Positions 11,911 to 25,559 of a stretch of 64,000 nucleotides of DNA are shown here, in pieces. The position numbers and the translations under genes were made by a program. Each line of letters opens with the position of its first letter. Within the stretch, counting starts at the first letter, position 1. The notes beneath the pieces are model-generated. The model worked only from the letters and a program-made list of their open reading frames with translations, was not told the DNA's origin and searched no databases. Where the stretch lies: assembly GCF_964355755.1 (NCBI RefSeq), contig NC_092673.1, forward strand, positions 16,871,001 through 16,935,000, in the 5' to 3' direction. The stretch is from Antedon mediterranea (Eukaryota; Echinodermata; Crinoidea; Comatulida; Antedonidae).

Positions 11911-14254
11911 CAGGTTATCCGCGCAAACGCAATATGCACATACTTAACCATATGAACCTCGACAATTATTATGCCATCCTATGACATGAAATACATGTTT
12001 ACAGTACTGAATTGTACCTATTATATAGCATACATTATATTACAGTATTTTACAGAATAAACTGTATATGTTATATACAGTGTAGCATAGACAAAATTAC
12101 GAGACCCATCTTTTAAATCCAATTATTAACACGATGACGTCATCAAATTGACATATAAAGATAACAATTTTAGAAGATAATTATCTAATTAATTACATTA
12201 AAACAAATTTGAAAAATTTTGGCCACGTAAAAGTGAGATGCGCTCTATTTAATGTGATGAGCAATAACGAAAGAGTAAAACATCCTATATTTTACATTCG
12301 TGTGGCCATACGATGACGTCATAACATCCGAGGGGTAAATATTCTGCATGAATTCATATCTACAACAAATCTGCTTACATATCAAATTAAAAAAATTGGG
12401 GGTCATGGATGATCCTGAGGAGCTATAATAGATTTAAAAAAAGCATAATTTTGACAATATTTTGTCACTTTTGCAACTAAAATGCGCGCAAATTGTCTAA
12501 ATCAACGTGTTCGTATGACGTCATTTTAATTTGAAATGATGTCAATCTTTTTTAAAATGACTAGGAAAGGCTGTAAAATTATAATTCAAGAGAAAAACAC
12601 ACGATTTTTATGCTCCGTGCGCACCTTACGCGTAATTTTTTTCGCGCGCGTGGGAATTTTTGACATGCTCAAAATGTCATGATCAGCGTAGAAAGTTGAT
12701 TAGAAATTAATTTTGCGCATTTTGAAATTTTAAATGCGCGTGCGCGCGTAACTTTTTGTGAAACATGCCATTTTTAATCCATAGAAAGTTTGCTCTTGAT
12801 ATGACTTAAATTTTCACCAAGCGTCAATATTAAATGACTTTTGGTTTTTAATCTATGATCAATCATTGAAATTCATAAAATTGCGCGTAACTTACGCTGC
12901 GCGACTCTAAAGTAAAAAAACGAAATGTCCTGCACTTCTACAGTTAAAGGTCAATCTTCTGACAAAATTATACGATGTAATGTTGATAAGAATTTGAGAT
13001 ACACGTGACACAAAATTCTGGGAAAGAAAGAAGAACTAGACATGAAACTCGTCACTTTGACGAGTTAGTTATCCGCACGACAAACGCCACGTGCACGTCA
13101 TACGTTGGGATATTGGACACAGAAAAAGATTATGGCATTATGACCTGAACTGAAGAATATGATATGTTGTTATTACTGAATTCTGTTATTTTGTGTCATA
13201 TAGTATACACAGTACAATCTGTATACATATCACATACAGTGTAGAATAGATGAAATTGCGGGACCTGCTATTTATTCCAATTTTTAAAATGTTGACGGTT
13301 TCAAAATGAAACGTGAATGTAGCAATTTCGGAAGGAAATTATCTCAGCAGAAACATATTAACGTGTAGAAGAAATTTGAATACGTGAAATATTAATGCGC
13401 GCTCTTTTAAATGTAATGAACTATAACGCAAAAGATGAAAATATGACTTTGTTTATTTAACTGGCCATATGTTGACGTCACAACATCTGATTGGCAAAAA
13501 GTTCACATGATTTTGTATCTACAATACAATAGCTTCCTGAAAACGTTTTAATCGTGATTATCACATTTTATTCTTACGAGCTATAACAGATTAAAATTTA
13601 CTGTAAAGATGAAATTAATGACCAACGTAATTTAAATTTTTAGGCATGATGACGTTAAAAAAATTAAAAAAATTTTAATTCATGCAAAAGATAGTTGATT
13701 GACCAAGATTATATTAAAATCGGGGTGAAAATGGACAACGAATAAGTGGAGATGTGCTCTATTAAATGTGATGAGCAATAACGAAAGAGACAAAAATCCT
13801 ATATTTTACATTCGTGTGGCCATACGATGACGTCACAATGTCCGGTTAGCCATATTAATGCATGATCCGATATCTACAACTCATCAACTTCCAGAATATG
13901 TAATTTAAAAAAAAGTTCTGTTTAAAAATAGGCATAATTTTGACGAATTTTTGAACTTTTTCATAAAAAAAGCACGTAAAGTATCCAATTCAACGTGCCC
14001 GTATGACGTAATTGTAAGTCGAAATTGTTTTAAAATTGGTAAAATTACTATAAAAGGCTGGAAAAACATAATTCAATAAAAAAAAATACTTTTAGCGCTA
14101 CGTGCGCACCACGCGCATACAATTGTTCGCGTGCGTGAGAAATTTTGACATGCTCAAAATGTCATGATCAGCGTAGAAAGTTGATAAAAAATTAATTTTG
14201 CGCATTTTGAATTTTAAATGCGCGTGCGCGCGTAACTTTGTGTAAAACACGCAA

Positions 14255-14835
14255 TTTTTTTTCCACAGAAAGTTAGCGCATGATATAAATTAAACTTTTG
14301 CTAAGTTTCAATTTAAATTGTTATATGGTTTTCAATCTATGTTAAATACGCGAAATTCATAAAATCGCGCGTAAGTCACGTTGCGCATTTCTGACGTCAT
14401 TCACAATAGGAGATGCACAACTTCACGTGAATGGCCATATGTTGACAAAGTTATGCAATGTTATGTTTACACGTTTTTGAGATACGCGAGACACAAAAGT
14501 AGAGGAGAAATGCGCGTGCGCGCGTAACGTCTTGTAAAACATGGCATTTTTAATCCACAAAAAGTTTGCCCTTGATATGACTTAAATTTTCACAAAGTGT
14601 CAAAACAAATTTATGCTTGGTTTTTAGTCTATGATCAATCATAAAAAATCATAAAATCGCACGTAAGTCACGTTGCGCAACTCTGACGTCATTCAAAAAT
14701 AGGAGGTGCACAACTTCACGTAAATGCCCATATGTTGACAAAGTTATGAAATGTTATGTTTACAAGTTTTTGAGATACGTGAGGCACAAAAATGAGGGAG
14801 AAAGAAATAAGAAAAAAAAAAAAAAAAAAAAAAAA
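14255..14835 (+). repeat. satellite block, tandem copy 1
   Basis: Nearly identical to 15334-15912 at an offset of 1079 bp. It starts at TTTTTTCCACAGAAAGTTAG and ends in a poly-A run of different length. The near identity implies a very recent tandem duplication. Confidence 0.9.
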
Positions 14836-14836
14836 A

Positions 14837-15333
14837 AGTAACAGGACGATTACAAGGAGTTATCCGCTACTAAGCGGATAACTAATAAGATAGAAAAACT
14901 AGATTTGAACTCGTCGAGTTCGGGTTATCCGCGCATACGCAACATGCACATACTTTAAACTATATGAACCTCGACAATTATTATGCCATCCTATGACATG
15001 AAATAAATATTTTTACAGTGCTGAATTGTACCTATTTTGTAGCATACATCATGTTACAGTATTTACAGAATACACTGTATGTTATATACAGTGTAGCATA
15101 GACGGAATTTCGAGACCCATCTTTTAAATCCAATTATTAACACGATGACATCATCAAATTGACATAAAAATAACAATTTTAGAAGATAATTATCTAATTA
15201 ATTACATTAATACAAATTTAAAGAATTTTGGTCACGTAAAAGTGAGATGCGCTCTCGTTTAAACGCAATGAACTTTTACGCAAGAGGTGAAAATATGACT
15301 TTTTGAATTCAACTGGCCATATGATGACGTCAC
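14837..15333 (+). repeat. satellite block B, copy 1
   Basis: Runs from GTAACAGGACGATTACAAGG to the GATGACGTCACA word. Nearly identical copies start at 17524 and, with a different hairpin head, at 20225. It contains GTATGTTATATACAGTGTAG and a weak TATACAGT palindrome. Confidence 0.85.
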
Positions 15334-15912
15334 ATTTTTTTCCACAGAAAGTTAGCGCATGATATAAATTAAACTTTTGCTAAGTTTCAATTTAAATTGT
15401 TATATGGTTTTCAATCTATGTTAAATACGCGAAATTCATAAAATCGCGCGTAAGTCACGTTGCGCATTTCTGACGTCATTCACAATAGGATATGCACAAC
15501 TTCACGTGAATGGCCATATGTTGACAAAGTTATGCAATGTTATGTTTACACGTTTTTGAGATACGCGAGACACAAAAGTAGAGGAGAAATGCGCGTGCGC
15601 GCGTAACGTCTTGTAAAACATGGCATTTTTAATCCACAAAAAGTTTGCCCTTGATATGACTTAAATTTTCACAAAGTGTCAAAACAAATTTATGCTTGGT
15701 TTTTAGTCTATGATCAATCATAAAAAATCATAAAATCGCACGTAAGTCACGTTGCGCAACTCTGACGTCATTCAAAAATAGGAGGTGCACAACTTCACGT
15801 AAATGCCCATATGTTGACAAAGTTATGAAATGTTATGTTTACAAGTTTTTGAGATACGTGAGGCACAAAAATGAGGGAGAAAGAAATAAGAAAAAAAAAA
15901 AAAAAAAAAAAA
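15334..15912 (+). repeat. satellite block, tandem copy 2
   Basis: Second copy of 14255-14835, differing by only a few bases. Confidence 0.9.
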
Positions 15913-17523
15913 CTAGACATGAAACTTGTCACATTGACGAGTTAGTTATCCGCACCACGACAAACGCCACGTGCACGTCATAAGTTGGAATATTGCACAC
16001 AGATAAAGATTATGGAATTATGACAAGAACTGAAGAATATGATATGCTGTTAGTGCTGAATTCTGTCAGTTTTGTGTCATATAGTATATACGGTACATGC
16101 AAACAGTATAATCTGTATACATATTACATACAGTGTAGAATAGGTGAAATTACGGGACCCGCCATTTATTGCAATTTTTAACATGGCGACGGTATCAAAA
16201 TGAAACACTTAGATAACAATTTCAGAAGGAAATAATCTCAGGAACAACATATTAACGTGTAGAAGAAATTTGAATACGTAAAATATAGATGCGCACCCTT
16301 TTAAATGTGATGAACTATTACGCAAAATATGAAAATATGACTTTTTTTATTCAACTGGCAATATGATGACGTCACAACATCCGATTGGCAAAATGTTTAC
16401 ATGAATTCGTATCTACAATCCTATAGCTTCCAGAAAACGTTTTAATCGTGATTATCACATTTTATTCTGATGAGCTATAACAGATTAAAATTTACTGTAA
16501 AGATAAATATAAGTGACCCACGTTATTTACATTTTTAGACATGATGACGTCATAAAAATTAAAAAATTTTTACTCTTGCGTAAGATAGTTGATTGACCTA
16601 GAAAATTTCAAAATCTGGGTTAAAATGGAATACGGTTAAGTGGAGAGGCGCTCTATTAAATGAGATGCGCTATGACGAAAGATACAAAAATCCTATATTT
16701 TATATTCGCGTGGCCACACGATGACGTCACAATGTCCGGTTTGCCATATCAATGCATGATTCCTTATCTACAACTTATCATCTTCCTGGATATGTAATTT
16801 AAACAAAGTTCACCTCGTAGTTTAGAATCTATGATTGTTTAAAAAAAGGTATAATTTTGACAAATTTTTGAACTTTTTCCTAAAAAACGCACATAAATTA
16901 TCCAATTCGACGTGCCCGTATGACGTAATTTGAAGTCGAAATTGTTTCAAAGTTGGTAAAATTACTTAATAAAAGGCTTGAAAACATAAATCACGAGAGA
17001 AAAATTGTTTTCAACGCTACGTTCGCACCGCGCGCGTAAAAAAAAGCGCGCGCGTGGGAATTTTTTACATGCTTAAAATGACATGAAACGAGTAGAAAGT
17101 TGATTAGAAATTGATTTTTCGCAATTTGAAATTTTAAACGCGCGTGCGCGCGTAACTTCGTGTGAAACATGCCATTTTTTCCCCATAGTCAGTTAACGCA
17201 AGATATAACTTAAACTTTTTTTCAGTTTCAATTTAAATAGTTATATTGTTTTCGATCTATGTTAAAAACGCGAAATTCGGAAAAACGCGCGCAAGTCATG
17301 TTGCGCAACTCTGACGTCTTTCAAAAATAGGAGGTGCACAATTTCAGGTAAATGCCCACATGTTGACAAAGTTATGAAATGTTATGTTTACACATTTTTG
17401 AGTTACGCGAGACACAAAAATGACAGAAAGAAAGAAGAATACAGAAAAAAAAAAAAAAAAAAAAGATGATGAAACAGGACAGTTACAAGGAGTTATCCGC
17501 TCAATGCGGATAACTAAAAAGTA

Positions 17524-18016
17524 ACAGGACGATTACAAGGAGTTATCCGCTACCAAGCGGATAACTAATAAGATAGAAAAACTAGATTTGAACTCGTCGA
17601 GTTCGGGTTATCCGCGCATACGCAACATGCACATACTTTAAACTATATGAACCTCGACAATTATTATGCCATCCTATGACATGAAATAAATATTTTTACA
17701 GTGCTGAATTGTACCTATTTTGTAGCATACATCATGTTACAGTATTTACAGAATACACTGTATGTTATATACAGTGTAGCATAGACGGAATTTCGAGACC
17801 CATCTTTTAAATCCAATTATTAACACGATGACATCATCAAATTGACATAAAAATAACAATTTTAGAAGATAATTATCTAATTGATTACATTAATACAAAT
17901 TTAAAGAATTTTGGTCACGTAAAAGTGAGATGCGCTCTCGTTTAAACGCAATGAACTTTTACGCAAGAGGTGAAAATATGACTTTTTGAATTCAACTGGC
18001 CATATGATGACGTCAC
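17524..18016 (+). repeat. satellite block B, copy 2
   Basis: Near-identical to 14837-15333. It is also the front of a longer segment (to about 19240) repeated at 20225-21870. Confidence 0.85.
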
Positions 18017-19240
18017 AACATCTGATTGACAAACTATTCACATGAATTCGTATCTACAATCCAATAGCTTCAAGAAAACGTTTTAATAATGATTATCACT
18101 TATAACTCTGACGAGCTATAACCGATTGAAATTTACTGTAAAGATAAAAATAAGTGACCCACGTTATTTACATTTTTAGACATGATGACGTCATAAAAAT
18201 TAAAATATTTTTAACTCATGCGAGAGATAGTTGATTGACCTAGACAGTATTAAAATATATGAGGAAATGGAATACGTATAAGCGATATGCGCTCTATTTA
18301 ATGTAATGAGCAATAACGAAACAGTAAAAAAACCAATATTTTACATTTGTGTGGCCATACGATGATGTCATAACATCCGAGGGGTAAAGATTCTGCATGA
18401 ATTCATATCTACAACATATCTGCTTACATATTAAATTTAAAAAAATGGGGGAAACGGTTGATCCTGAGGAGCTATAATAGATTCAAAGTAGGCATAATTT
18501 TGACAATATTTTGTCTTTTTTGCAACTAAAACGCACGCAAATTGTCTAAATCAACGTGTTCGTATGACGTCATTTTAATTTGAAATGATGTCAATCTTTT
18601 TTAAAATGACTAGGAAAGGCTGGAAAATCATAATTCAAGAGAAAAAAACATGATTTTCATGCACCGTGCGCACCATACGCGTAAATTTTTTCGCACGCGC
18701 GGGAATTTTTGACATGCTCAAACTGTCATGATCAGCGTAGAAAGTTGATTAGAAATTAATTTTGCGCATTTTGAAATTTTAAATGCGTGTGCGCGCGTAA
18801 CTTCTTGTAAAACATGTCATTTTTAATCCATAGAAAATTGACCCATGATATGAATTATAATTTTATTAAGTTTCATGAAACAATATTTGTTGGTTCTAAA
18901 GTTATGATCAGTTATAGAAATTCATAAAGCTTGGCTGCACATCTACCCTTCAATGTCAATCTTTTTACCAAGTTATACAAAGTTATGTTCACAAGCAATA
19001 GAGATATGCTGGTCACAAAATCCGGGAAAGAAAGAATAACAAAGAAGATGAAAAAAAAAGATATTTACAATCACATGGGTTATCCTGCAACTAAGTTGCG
19101 GATAACCAAAAAAAAGATATTTACAATCACATGGGTTATCCTGCAACTAAGTTGCGGATAACCAAAAAGAAGATGAAACAGGACAGTTACAAGGAGTTAT
19201 CCGCTGAATGCGGATAACTAACTAGAACTTAAACTCGTCA
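18017..19240 (+). repeat. satellite segment C, copy 1
   Basis: Nearly identical to 20676-21870. This copy lacks about 50 bp before AAGCTTGGCTGCACATC (near 18928) that the other copy keeps. It then carries two tandem ATATTTACAATCACATGG hairpin units instead of one. Confidence 0.85.
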
Positions 19241-20224
19241 CTATACACTATATACTGTATACGTACTACATACAGTGCAGAATAGGTGAAAATAAGTGAC
19301 CAAAGTTATTGACGCTTTTAAACATGATGACGTCATAACAATTTTAAATATTTTAACTCATGCGAAAGATAATTTATTGACCTAGACAATATAAAAAAAT
19401 TGAGTGAAATGGAATACGGATAAGTAGAGATGCGCTCTATTAAATTTGACGAGCTATGGCGAAAGAGAAAAAAATCCTATTTTTATATTTGGGTGGCCAT
19501 ACGATGACGTCACAATGTCCGGTTAGCAATATCAATGCATGATTCGATATCTACAACTCATCATCTTCCAGAATATGTAATTTTAAAAAAGTTCACCACA
19601 TAGTTTAGAATTTATGACTGTTTAAAAAAATGTCTAATTTTGACGAATTTTTGAAGTTTTTCATCAAAAACGTGCCTAAATTGTTCAATTCTACGTGCTC
19701 GTATGACGTGATTTTAAGTCGAAATTGATTGAAAATTGGTAAATTTACTAGAAAAGGCTGAAATAACAAAAATCAAGCAAAAAAAAGACGTTTTTGCGCT
19801 ACGTGCGTACGCGCGCGTAAAAAAATTGCGAACGCGTGGGAATTTTTGAAATGCTCAAAATGACATGAAACGCGTAGAAAGTTGATTAGAAATTGAATTT
19901 TCGCATTTTGAAATTTTAAACGCGCGTGCGCGCGTAACCTTTTGTGAAACATGCCATTTTTAGTCCATAGAAAGTTGGCGCATGATATGACTTAAATTTT
20001 CACAAAGTTTCAACACAAAATGACTTTTTGTTTTTAATCTATGATCAATCAATGAAATTCATAAAATCGCGCGTAACTTACGCTGCGCAACTCCGAAATC
20101 ATCCAAAAGCTTGGCTGCACATCTACAGCTATCGGTCAATCTTATGACAAAGTTATACAATCTTATGTTGGCCAAAATTAAAGATATGCGACCAACAAAA
20201 TTCGTGGAAAGAAAGAAGAACATA

Positions 20225-20675
20225 GAAAAACTAGATTTGAACTCGTCACTTTGACGAGTTCGGGTTATCCGCGCATACGCAACATGCACATACTTTAAAC
20301 TATATGAACCTCGACAATTATTATGCCATCCTATGACATGAAATAAATATGTTTACAGTGCTGAATTGTACCTATTTTGTAGCATACATCATGTTACAGT
20401 ATTTACAGAATACACTGTATGTTATATACAGTGTAGCATAGACGGAATTTCGAGACCCATCTTTTAAATCCAATTATTAACACGATGACATCATCAAATT
20501 GACATAAAAATAACAATTTTAGAAGATAATTATCTAATTAATTACATTAATACAAATTTAAAGAATTTTGGTCACGTAAAAGTGAGATGCGCTCTCGTTT
20601 AAACGCAATGAACTTTTACGTAAGAGGTGAAAATATGACTTTTTGAATTCAACTGGCCATATGATGACGTCACAA
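20225..20675 (+). repeat. satellite block B, copy 3
   Basis: Third near-identical copy of block B. Its hairpin head has the full AACTCGTCACTTTGACGAGTT, while copies 1 and 2 have the shortened AACTCGTCGAGTT. Confidence 0.85.
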
Positions 20676-21870
20676 CATCTGATTGACAAAATATTCACAT
20701 GAATTCGTATCTACAATCCAATAGCTTCAAGAAAACGTTTTAATAATGATTATCACTTATAACTCTGACGAGCTATAACCGATTGAAATTTACTGTAAAG
20801 ATAAAAATAAGTGACCCACGTTATTTACATTTTTAGACATGATGACGTCATAAAAATTAAAATATATTTAACCCATGCGAGAGATAGTTAATTGACCTAG
20901 ACAGTATTAAAATATATGAGGAAATGGAATACGTATAAGCGATATGCGCTCTATTTAATGTAATGAGCAATAACGAAACAGTAAAAAATCCAATATTTTA
21001 CATTTGTGTGGCCATACGATGACGTCATAACATCCGAGGGGTAAAGATTCTGCATGAATTCATATCTACAACATATCTGCTTACATATTAAATTTTAAAA
21101 AATGGGGGTAACGGTTGATCCTGAGGAGCTATAATAGATTCAAAGTAGGCATAATTTTGACAATATTTTGTCTTTTTTTGCAACTAAAACGCACGCAAAT
21201 TGTCTAAATCAACGTGTTCGTATGACGTCATTTTAATTTGAAATGATGTCAATCTTTTTTAAAATGACTAGGAAAGGCTGGAAAATCATAATTCAAGAGA
21301 AAAAAACATGATTTTCATGCACCGTGCGCACCATACGCGTAAATTTTTTCGCACGCGCGGGAATTTTTGACATGCTCAAAATGTCATGATCAGCGTAGAA
21401 AGTTGATTAGAAATTAATTTTGCGCATTTTGAAACTTTAAATGCGCGTGCGCGCGTAACTTCTTGTAAAACATGTCATTTTTAATCCATAGAAAATTGAC
21501 CCATGATATGAATTATAATTTTATTAAGTTTCATGAAACAATATTTGTTGGTTCTAAAGTTATGATCAGTTATAGAAATTCATAAAATCGCGCGTAACTT
21601 ACGCAACGCGTATCTGACATCGTCCAAAAGCTTGGCTGCACATCTACCCTTCAATGTCAATCTTTTTACCAAGTTATACAAAGTTATGTTCACAAGCAAT
21701 AGAGATATGCTGGTCACAAAATCCGGGAAAGAAAGATTAACAAAGAAGATGAAAAAAAAAGATATTTACAATCACATGGGTTATCCTGCAACTAAGTTGC
21801 GGATAACCAAAAAAAAAAAGATCCTTACAATAACAAGGGGTTATACGCCAAGTGCGGATAACCAACTAGA
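20676..21870 (+). repeat. satellite segment C, copy 2
   Basis: Partner of 18017-19240 at an offset of roughly 2.65-2.7 kb, which defines a higher-order period in this part of the domain. Confidence 0.85.
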
Positions 21871-24011
21871 TTTGAACTCGTCACTTTGACTAGTTCGGGT
21901 TATCCGCGCAAACGCAACCATGCACATACTTAACCATTTGAACCTCGACAATTATTATGCCATCCTATGACATGAAATAAATATGTTTACAGTGCTGAAT
22001 TGTACCTATTATGTAGCATATCATATTACAGTATTTTACAGAATAAACTGTATATGTTATATACAGTGTAGCATAGACGAAATTACGAGACCCATCTTTT
22101 AAATCCAATTATTAACACAATGACGTCATCAAATTGAAATTTTAAACGTGCGTGCACGCGTAACTTTTTGTGAAACATGCCATTTTTAATCCATAGAAAG
22201 TTTGCTCTTGATATGACTTAAATTTTCACCAAGCGTCAATATAAAATGACTTTTGGTTTTTAATCTATGATCAATCATTGAAATTCATAAAATTGCGCGT
22301 AACTTACGCTGCGCGACTCTAAAGTAAAAAAACGAAATGTCCTGCACTTCTACAGTTAAAGGTCAATCTTCTGACAAAATTATACGATGTAATGTTGATA
22401 AGAATTTGAGATACACGTGACACAAAATTTTGGGAAAGAAAGAAGAACTAGACATGTAACTCGTCACTATGACGAGTTAGTTATCCGCACGACAAACGCC
22501 ACGTGCACGTCATACGTTGGAATATTCCACACAGAAAAAGATTATGGCATTATGACCTGAACTGATGAATATGATGTGTTGTTAGTGCTGAATTCTGTCA
22601 ATTTTGTGTCATATAGTATATAGTACTTGAAACGGTATAATCTGTATACATATTACATACAGTGTAAAATAGGTGAAATTACGGGACCCCCGTTTATTCC
22701 TATTTTTAACATGGCGACGGTATCAAAATGAAACACTAAGATAGCAATTTCGGAAGGATATTATCTCAGTAATAACATATTAACATGTAGAAGAAATTAG
22801 AATACGTAAAATATAGATGCGCGCTCTTTTAAATGTGATGAACTATGACGCAAAAGATGAAAATACGACTTTTTTTATTCAACTGGCCATATGATGACGT
22901 CACAACGTCGGATTGGAAAAATGTTGACATGAATTTGTATTTACAATACAATAGCTTCCAGAAAACGTTTTAATCATGATTACCGCTTTTTATTCTGACG
23001 AGCTATAACAGATTGAAAGTTACTGTAAAGATGAAAATAAGTGACCCACGTTATTTACATTTTTAGACATGATGACGTCAAAAAAATTAAAATATTTTTA
23101 ACCCATGCGAAAGGTAGTTGATTGACCTAAAAAATATCAAAATCTGGGTTAAAATGAAAAAAGGGTAAGGGGAGATGCGCTCTATTAAATGTGATGCTCT
23201 ATGACGAAAGATACAAAAATCCTATATTTTATATTCGCATGGCCATACGATCACGTCAAAATATCCTGTTAGCAATATTGATGCATGATACGATATCTAC
23301 AACTCATCATCTTCCAGAATACGTAATAAAAATAACTTTTACCGTTTAGTTTAGAAACTAAGACTGTTTTAAAAAAGGTATAATTTTGACAAATTTTAAG
23401 GAATTTTTGAACTTTTTCATCAAAAACGTACGTAAATTATCCAATTCGACGTGCTCGTATGACGTTAATTTTAAGTCAAAATTGTTTAAAAGTTGGTAAA
23501 AGTACTTGAAAAGGCTGGAAAAACATAAATCACGAGAACAAAATTGTTTTCAACGCTACGTGCGCACAGCGCGCGTAAAAATATGCGCTCGTGTGGGAAT
23601 TTTTGACATGCTTAAAATGACATAAAACGCGTAGAAAGTTGATTAGAAATTGATTTTTCGCACTTTGAAATTTTAAACGCGCGTGCGCGCGTAACTTCGT
23701 GTGAAACATGCCATTTTTTTCCCACAGTCAGTTAGCGCAAGATATAACTTAAAGTTTTTCTAAGTTTCAAATTAAAATGTTATATGGTTTTCGATCTATG
23801 TTAAATACGCGAAATTCATAAAAACGCGCGTAAGTCACGTTGCGCAACTCTGACGTCATTCACAATAGCAGGTGCACAAATTCACGTGAATGCCCACATG
23901 TTGACAAAGTTATAAAATGTTATGTTTTTGAGTTACGCGTGACACAAAAATGACAGAAAGAAAGAAGAATACAGAAAAAAAAAAGATGATGAAACAGGAC
24001 AGTTACAAGGA

Positions 24012-24313
24012 GTTATCCGCTGAATGCGGATAACTAATAACATAGAAAAAAAAAAAAAAAAAAAAAAAGATCCTGACAATAACAAGAGGTTATCCGCCAA
24101 GTGCGGATAACCAAAAAAAAAAAAAAGATCCTTACAATAACAAGGGGTTATCCGCCAAGTGCGGATAACCAAAAAGATGATGATGATGATTTCGTACAAT
24201 CACAAGGAGTTATCCTGCAACTTTGTTGCGGATAACTAACAAAGAAGATGATGAAGAAAAAAAAAGATATTTACAATCACATGGGTTATCCTGCAACTAA
24301 GTTGCGGATAACC
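24012..24313. repeat. cluster of five GTTATCC hairpins
   Basis: Five stem-loops lie at 24012-24034, 24088-24112, 24146-24170, 24209-24236 and 24284-24313. Four stems are 9-10 bp and perfect or nearly so (GGTTATCCGC/GCGGATAACC), with 5-nt loops such as CAAGT or TGAAT. The last two have the longer TCCTGCAAC/GTTGCGGA form. Each follows an A-run and a leader ending ACAAGG or ACATGG, so the unit is roughly 60-75 bp. The cluster marks the right edge of the satellite domain. Confidence 0.9.
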
Positions 24314-25371
24314 AATTAAAAACCTGCTCCCTCCCTTACCTTACAAAAAATGCTTCTGTCAGTCTATCCACCTAATTATGAACATGGCCTTAAAGAAATC
24401 CTTTTCCAACCTAGGGTCTTTTTGTGCAAACATTTTGCCACAAAATGAAGAGAAATGTAAACAATGTTTTGTTAGTTTTCAAAATCTAAATTGTTTGAGT
24501 AATGCAATTTAAAAAAGAAAGGTAATATGAAATTATTCTTTTCAAACTGAATGCTTTTAAGAAAAGTTCCGTCTTTTATCTTATGACTTTTTTGGAAAAA
24601 TGATTTCTCGTTAAAATATAATATACTAGTAAGTGCTCACAGATGCTTCTCGAATACATAAACTTTGGTAAATAACTGAAAATTGCACTGTACACAAGGC
24701 AAATGAATACAGATATGATGGAATTTATGTAGTCAAATATAATTGTCATCCTGAGAATTACCTTAATGTTGTTTATTACATGGTATTGTTCACCAAATTC
24801 CTGTCTTGGTACATTTGATGATGGGATGGTATCAGGCTTCATGATATCATATGATTTTCATCGAGGCAATATGGTTCAAACTAAATTTGTTATCGTTAAT
24901 ATCTAACTTAACTTAATTATGATATTGGTTTCATTGGGTGTTAAAAATCAGTACTGAAAGTATTTACCAACTTTCTCTACCATTGAGTATAAATTCTAGA
25001 AGTTGCACTTAATTTACTGAAATTTCCCATTACCTAAATTTATATGTAAATTCATTATACTGTACTGCTTATTGGCCTCATATTTTTAACATCTAAACAT
25101 TTGTTTGTACAATTTTATGTAATATGTATTTTATTAAGGTTTACATTTTGTGATTGATATTGTACAGTAAGTAGATTTTAATGATTACTTACATTAAGTA
25201 ATAGGCTAACAATTACTAGATCTGATCCATGGTAATATATTATATTTGTTTTCATTTATCAATAGTTAACAATTAGGATTATTTACCACATTATTTACAG
25301 CAGCAAAAAACAAACAGTTCACATAATGTCTGTTGTCAGTATTTATAAACTTCATTATGATTCCTTTCCAG

Positions 25372-25482
25372 GATGGTGACACTCTATTACATTCATATCT
25401 GGGGAATGAATATACACCTATTACCTTAGAGATAGTGATGTGTCTCATTCAGCATGGGGCACCAGTAGCATTGCAAAATAAG
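25372..25482 (+). CDS. ankyrin cassette exon 1
   Basis: 111 nt, 37 residues, from DGDTLLHSYLGNEY to PVALQNK. It is bounded by TTCCTTTCCAG and GTAAATGT, phase 0 at both ends. It fits one ankyrin repeat: the DGDTxLH turn and first helix, then LEIVMCLIQHGA for the second helix and loop. At 37 residues it is longer than the usual 33; the extra residues sit between the two helices (NEYTPI). It is the first cassette in the window. No upstream coding exon was found in the satellite domain to its left. Confidence 0.85.
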
Positions 25483-25559
25483 GTAAATGTACAGGGATTT
25501 GCTAGTGTAATAAGCTAACATTCTATAGATATGCTGAAGTAAACCATTTAATGAGAGAA

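Larger units (their letters stand above)
10936..24310. repeat. 13-kb satellite-like domain
   Basis: The whole stretch is built from a limited set of related blocks in one orientation. Recurrent blocks include CATGCTCAAAATGTCATGAT with AGCGTAGAAAGTTGAT (near 11247, 12663, 14147, 18712, 21370), GCGCGTGCGCGCGTAAC (at least ten sites), GGCCATAYGATGACGTCA and AACTCGTCA...TGACGAGTT. A-rich tracts followed by GTTATCCGC hairpins recur too. ORFs of 60-88 codons in it are remnants of repeat sequence with no known motif. It could be a satellite or a nest of large non-autonomous elements. No gene is supported. Confidence 0.85.

Noticed and set aside
18931-21889. Two related ORFs (76 and 85 codons) with the same start
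   Set aside because: They lie in duplicated satellite segments and run through hairpin units (repeated Lys-rich pieces). Not a gene.
11750-24313. CRISPR-like array of palindromic repeats
   Set aside because: The context is eukaryotic, spacing is irregular and there are no uniform spacers or cas genes.
24576-24842. Minus-strand ORF of 68-88 codons repeated at 34559, 36082 and 39240
   Set aside because: It lies in intron sequence of the cassette unit. It recurs only because the units are nearly identical, and several units break it.
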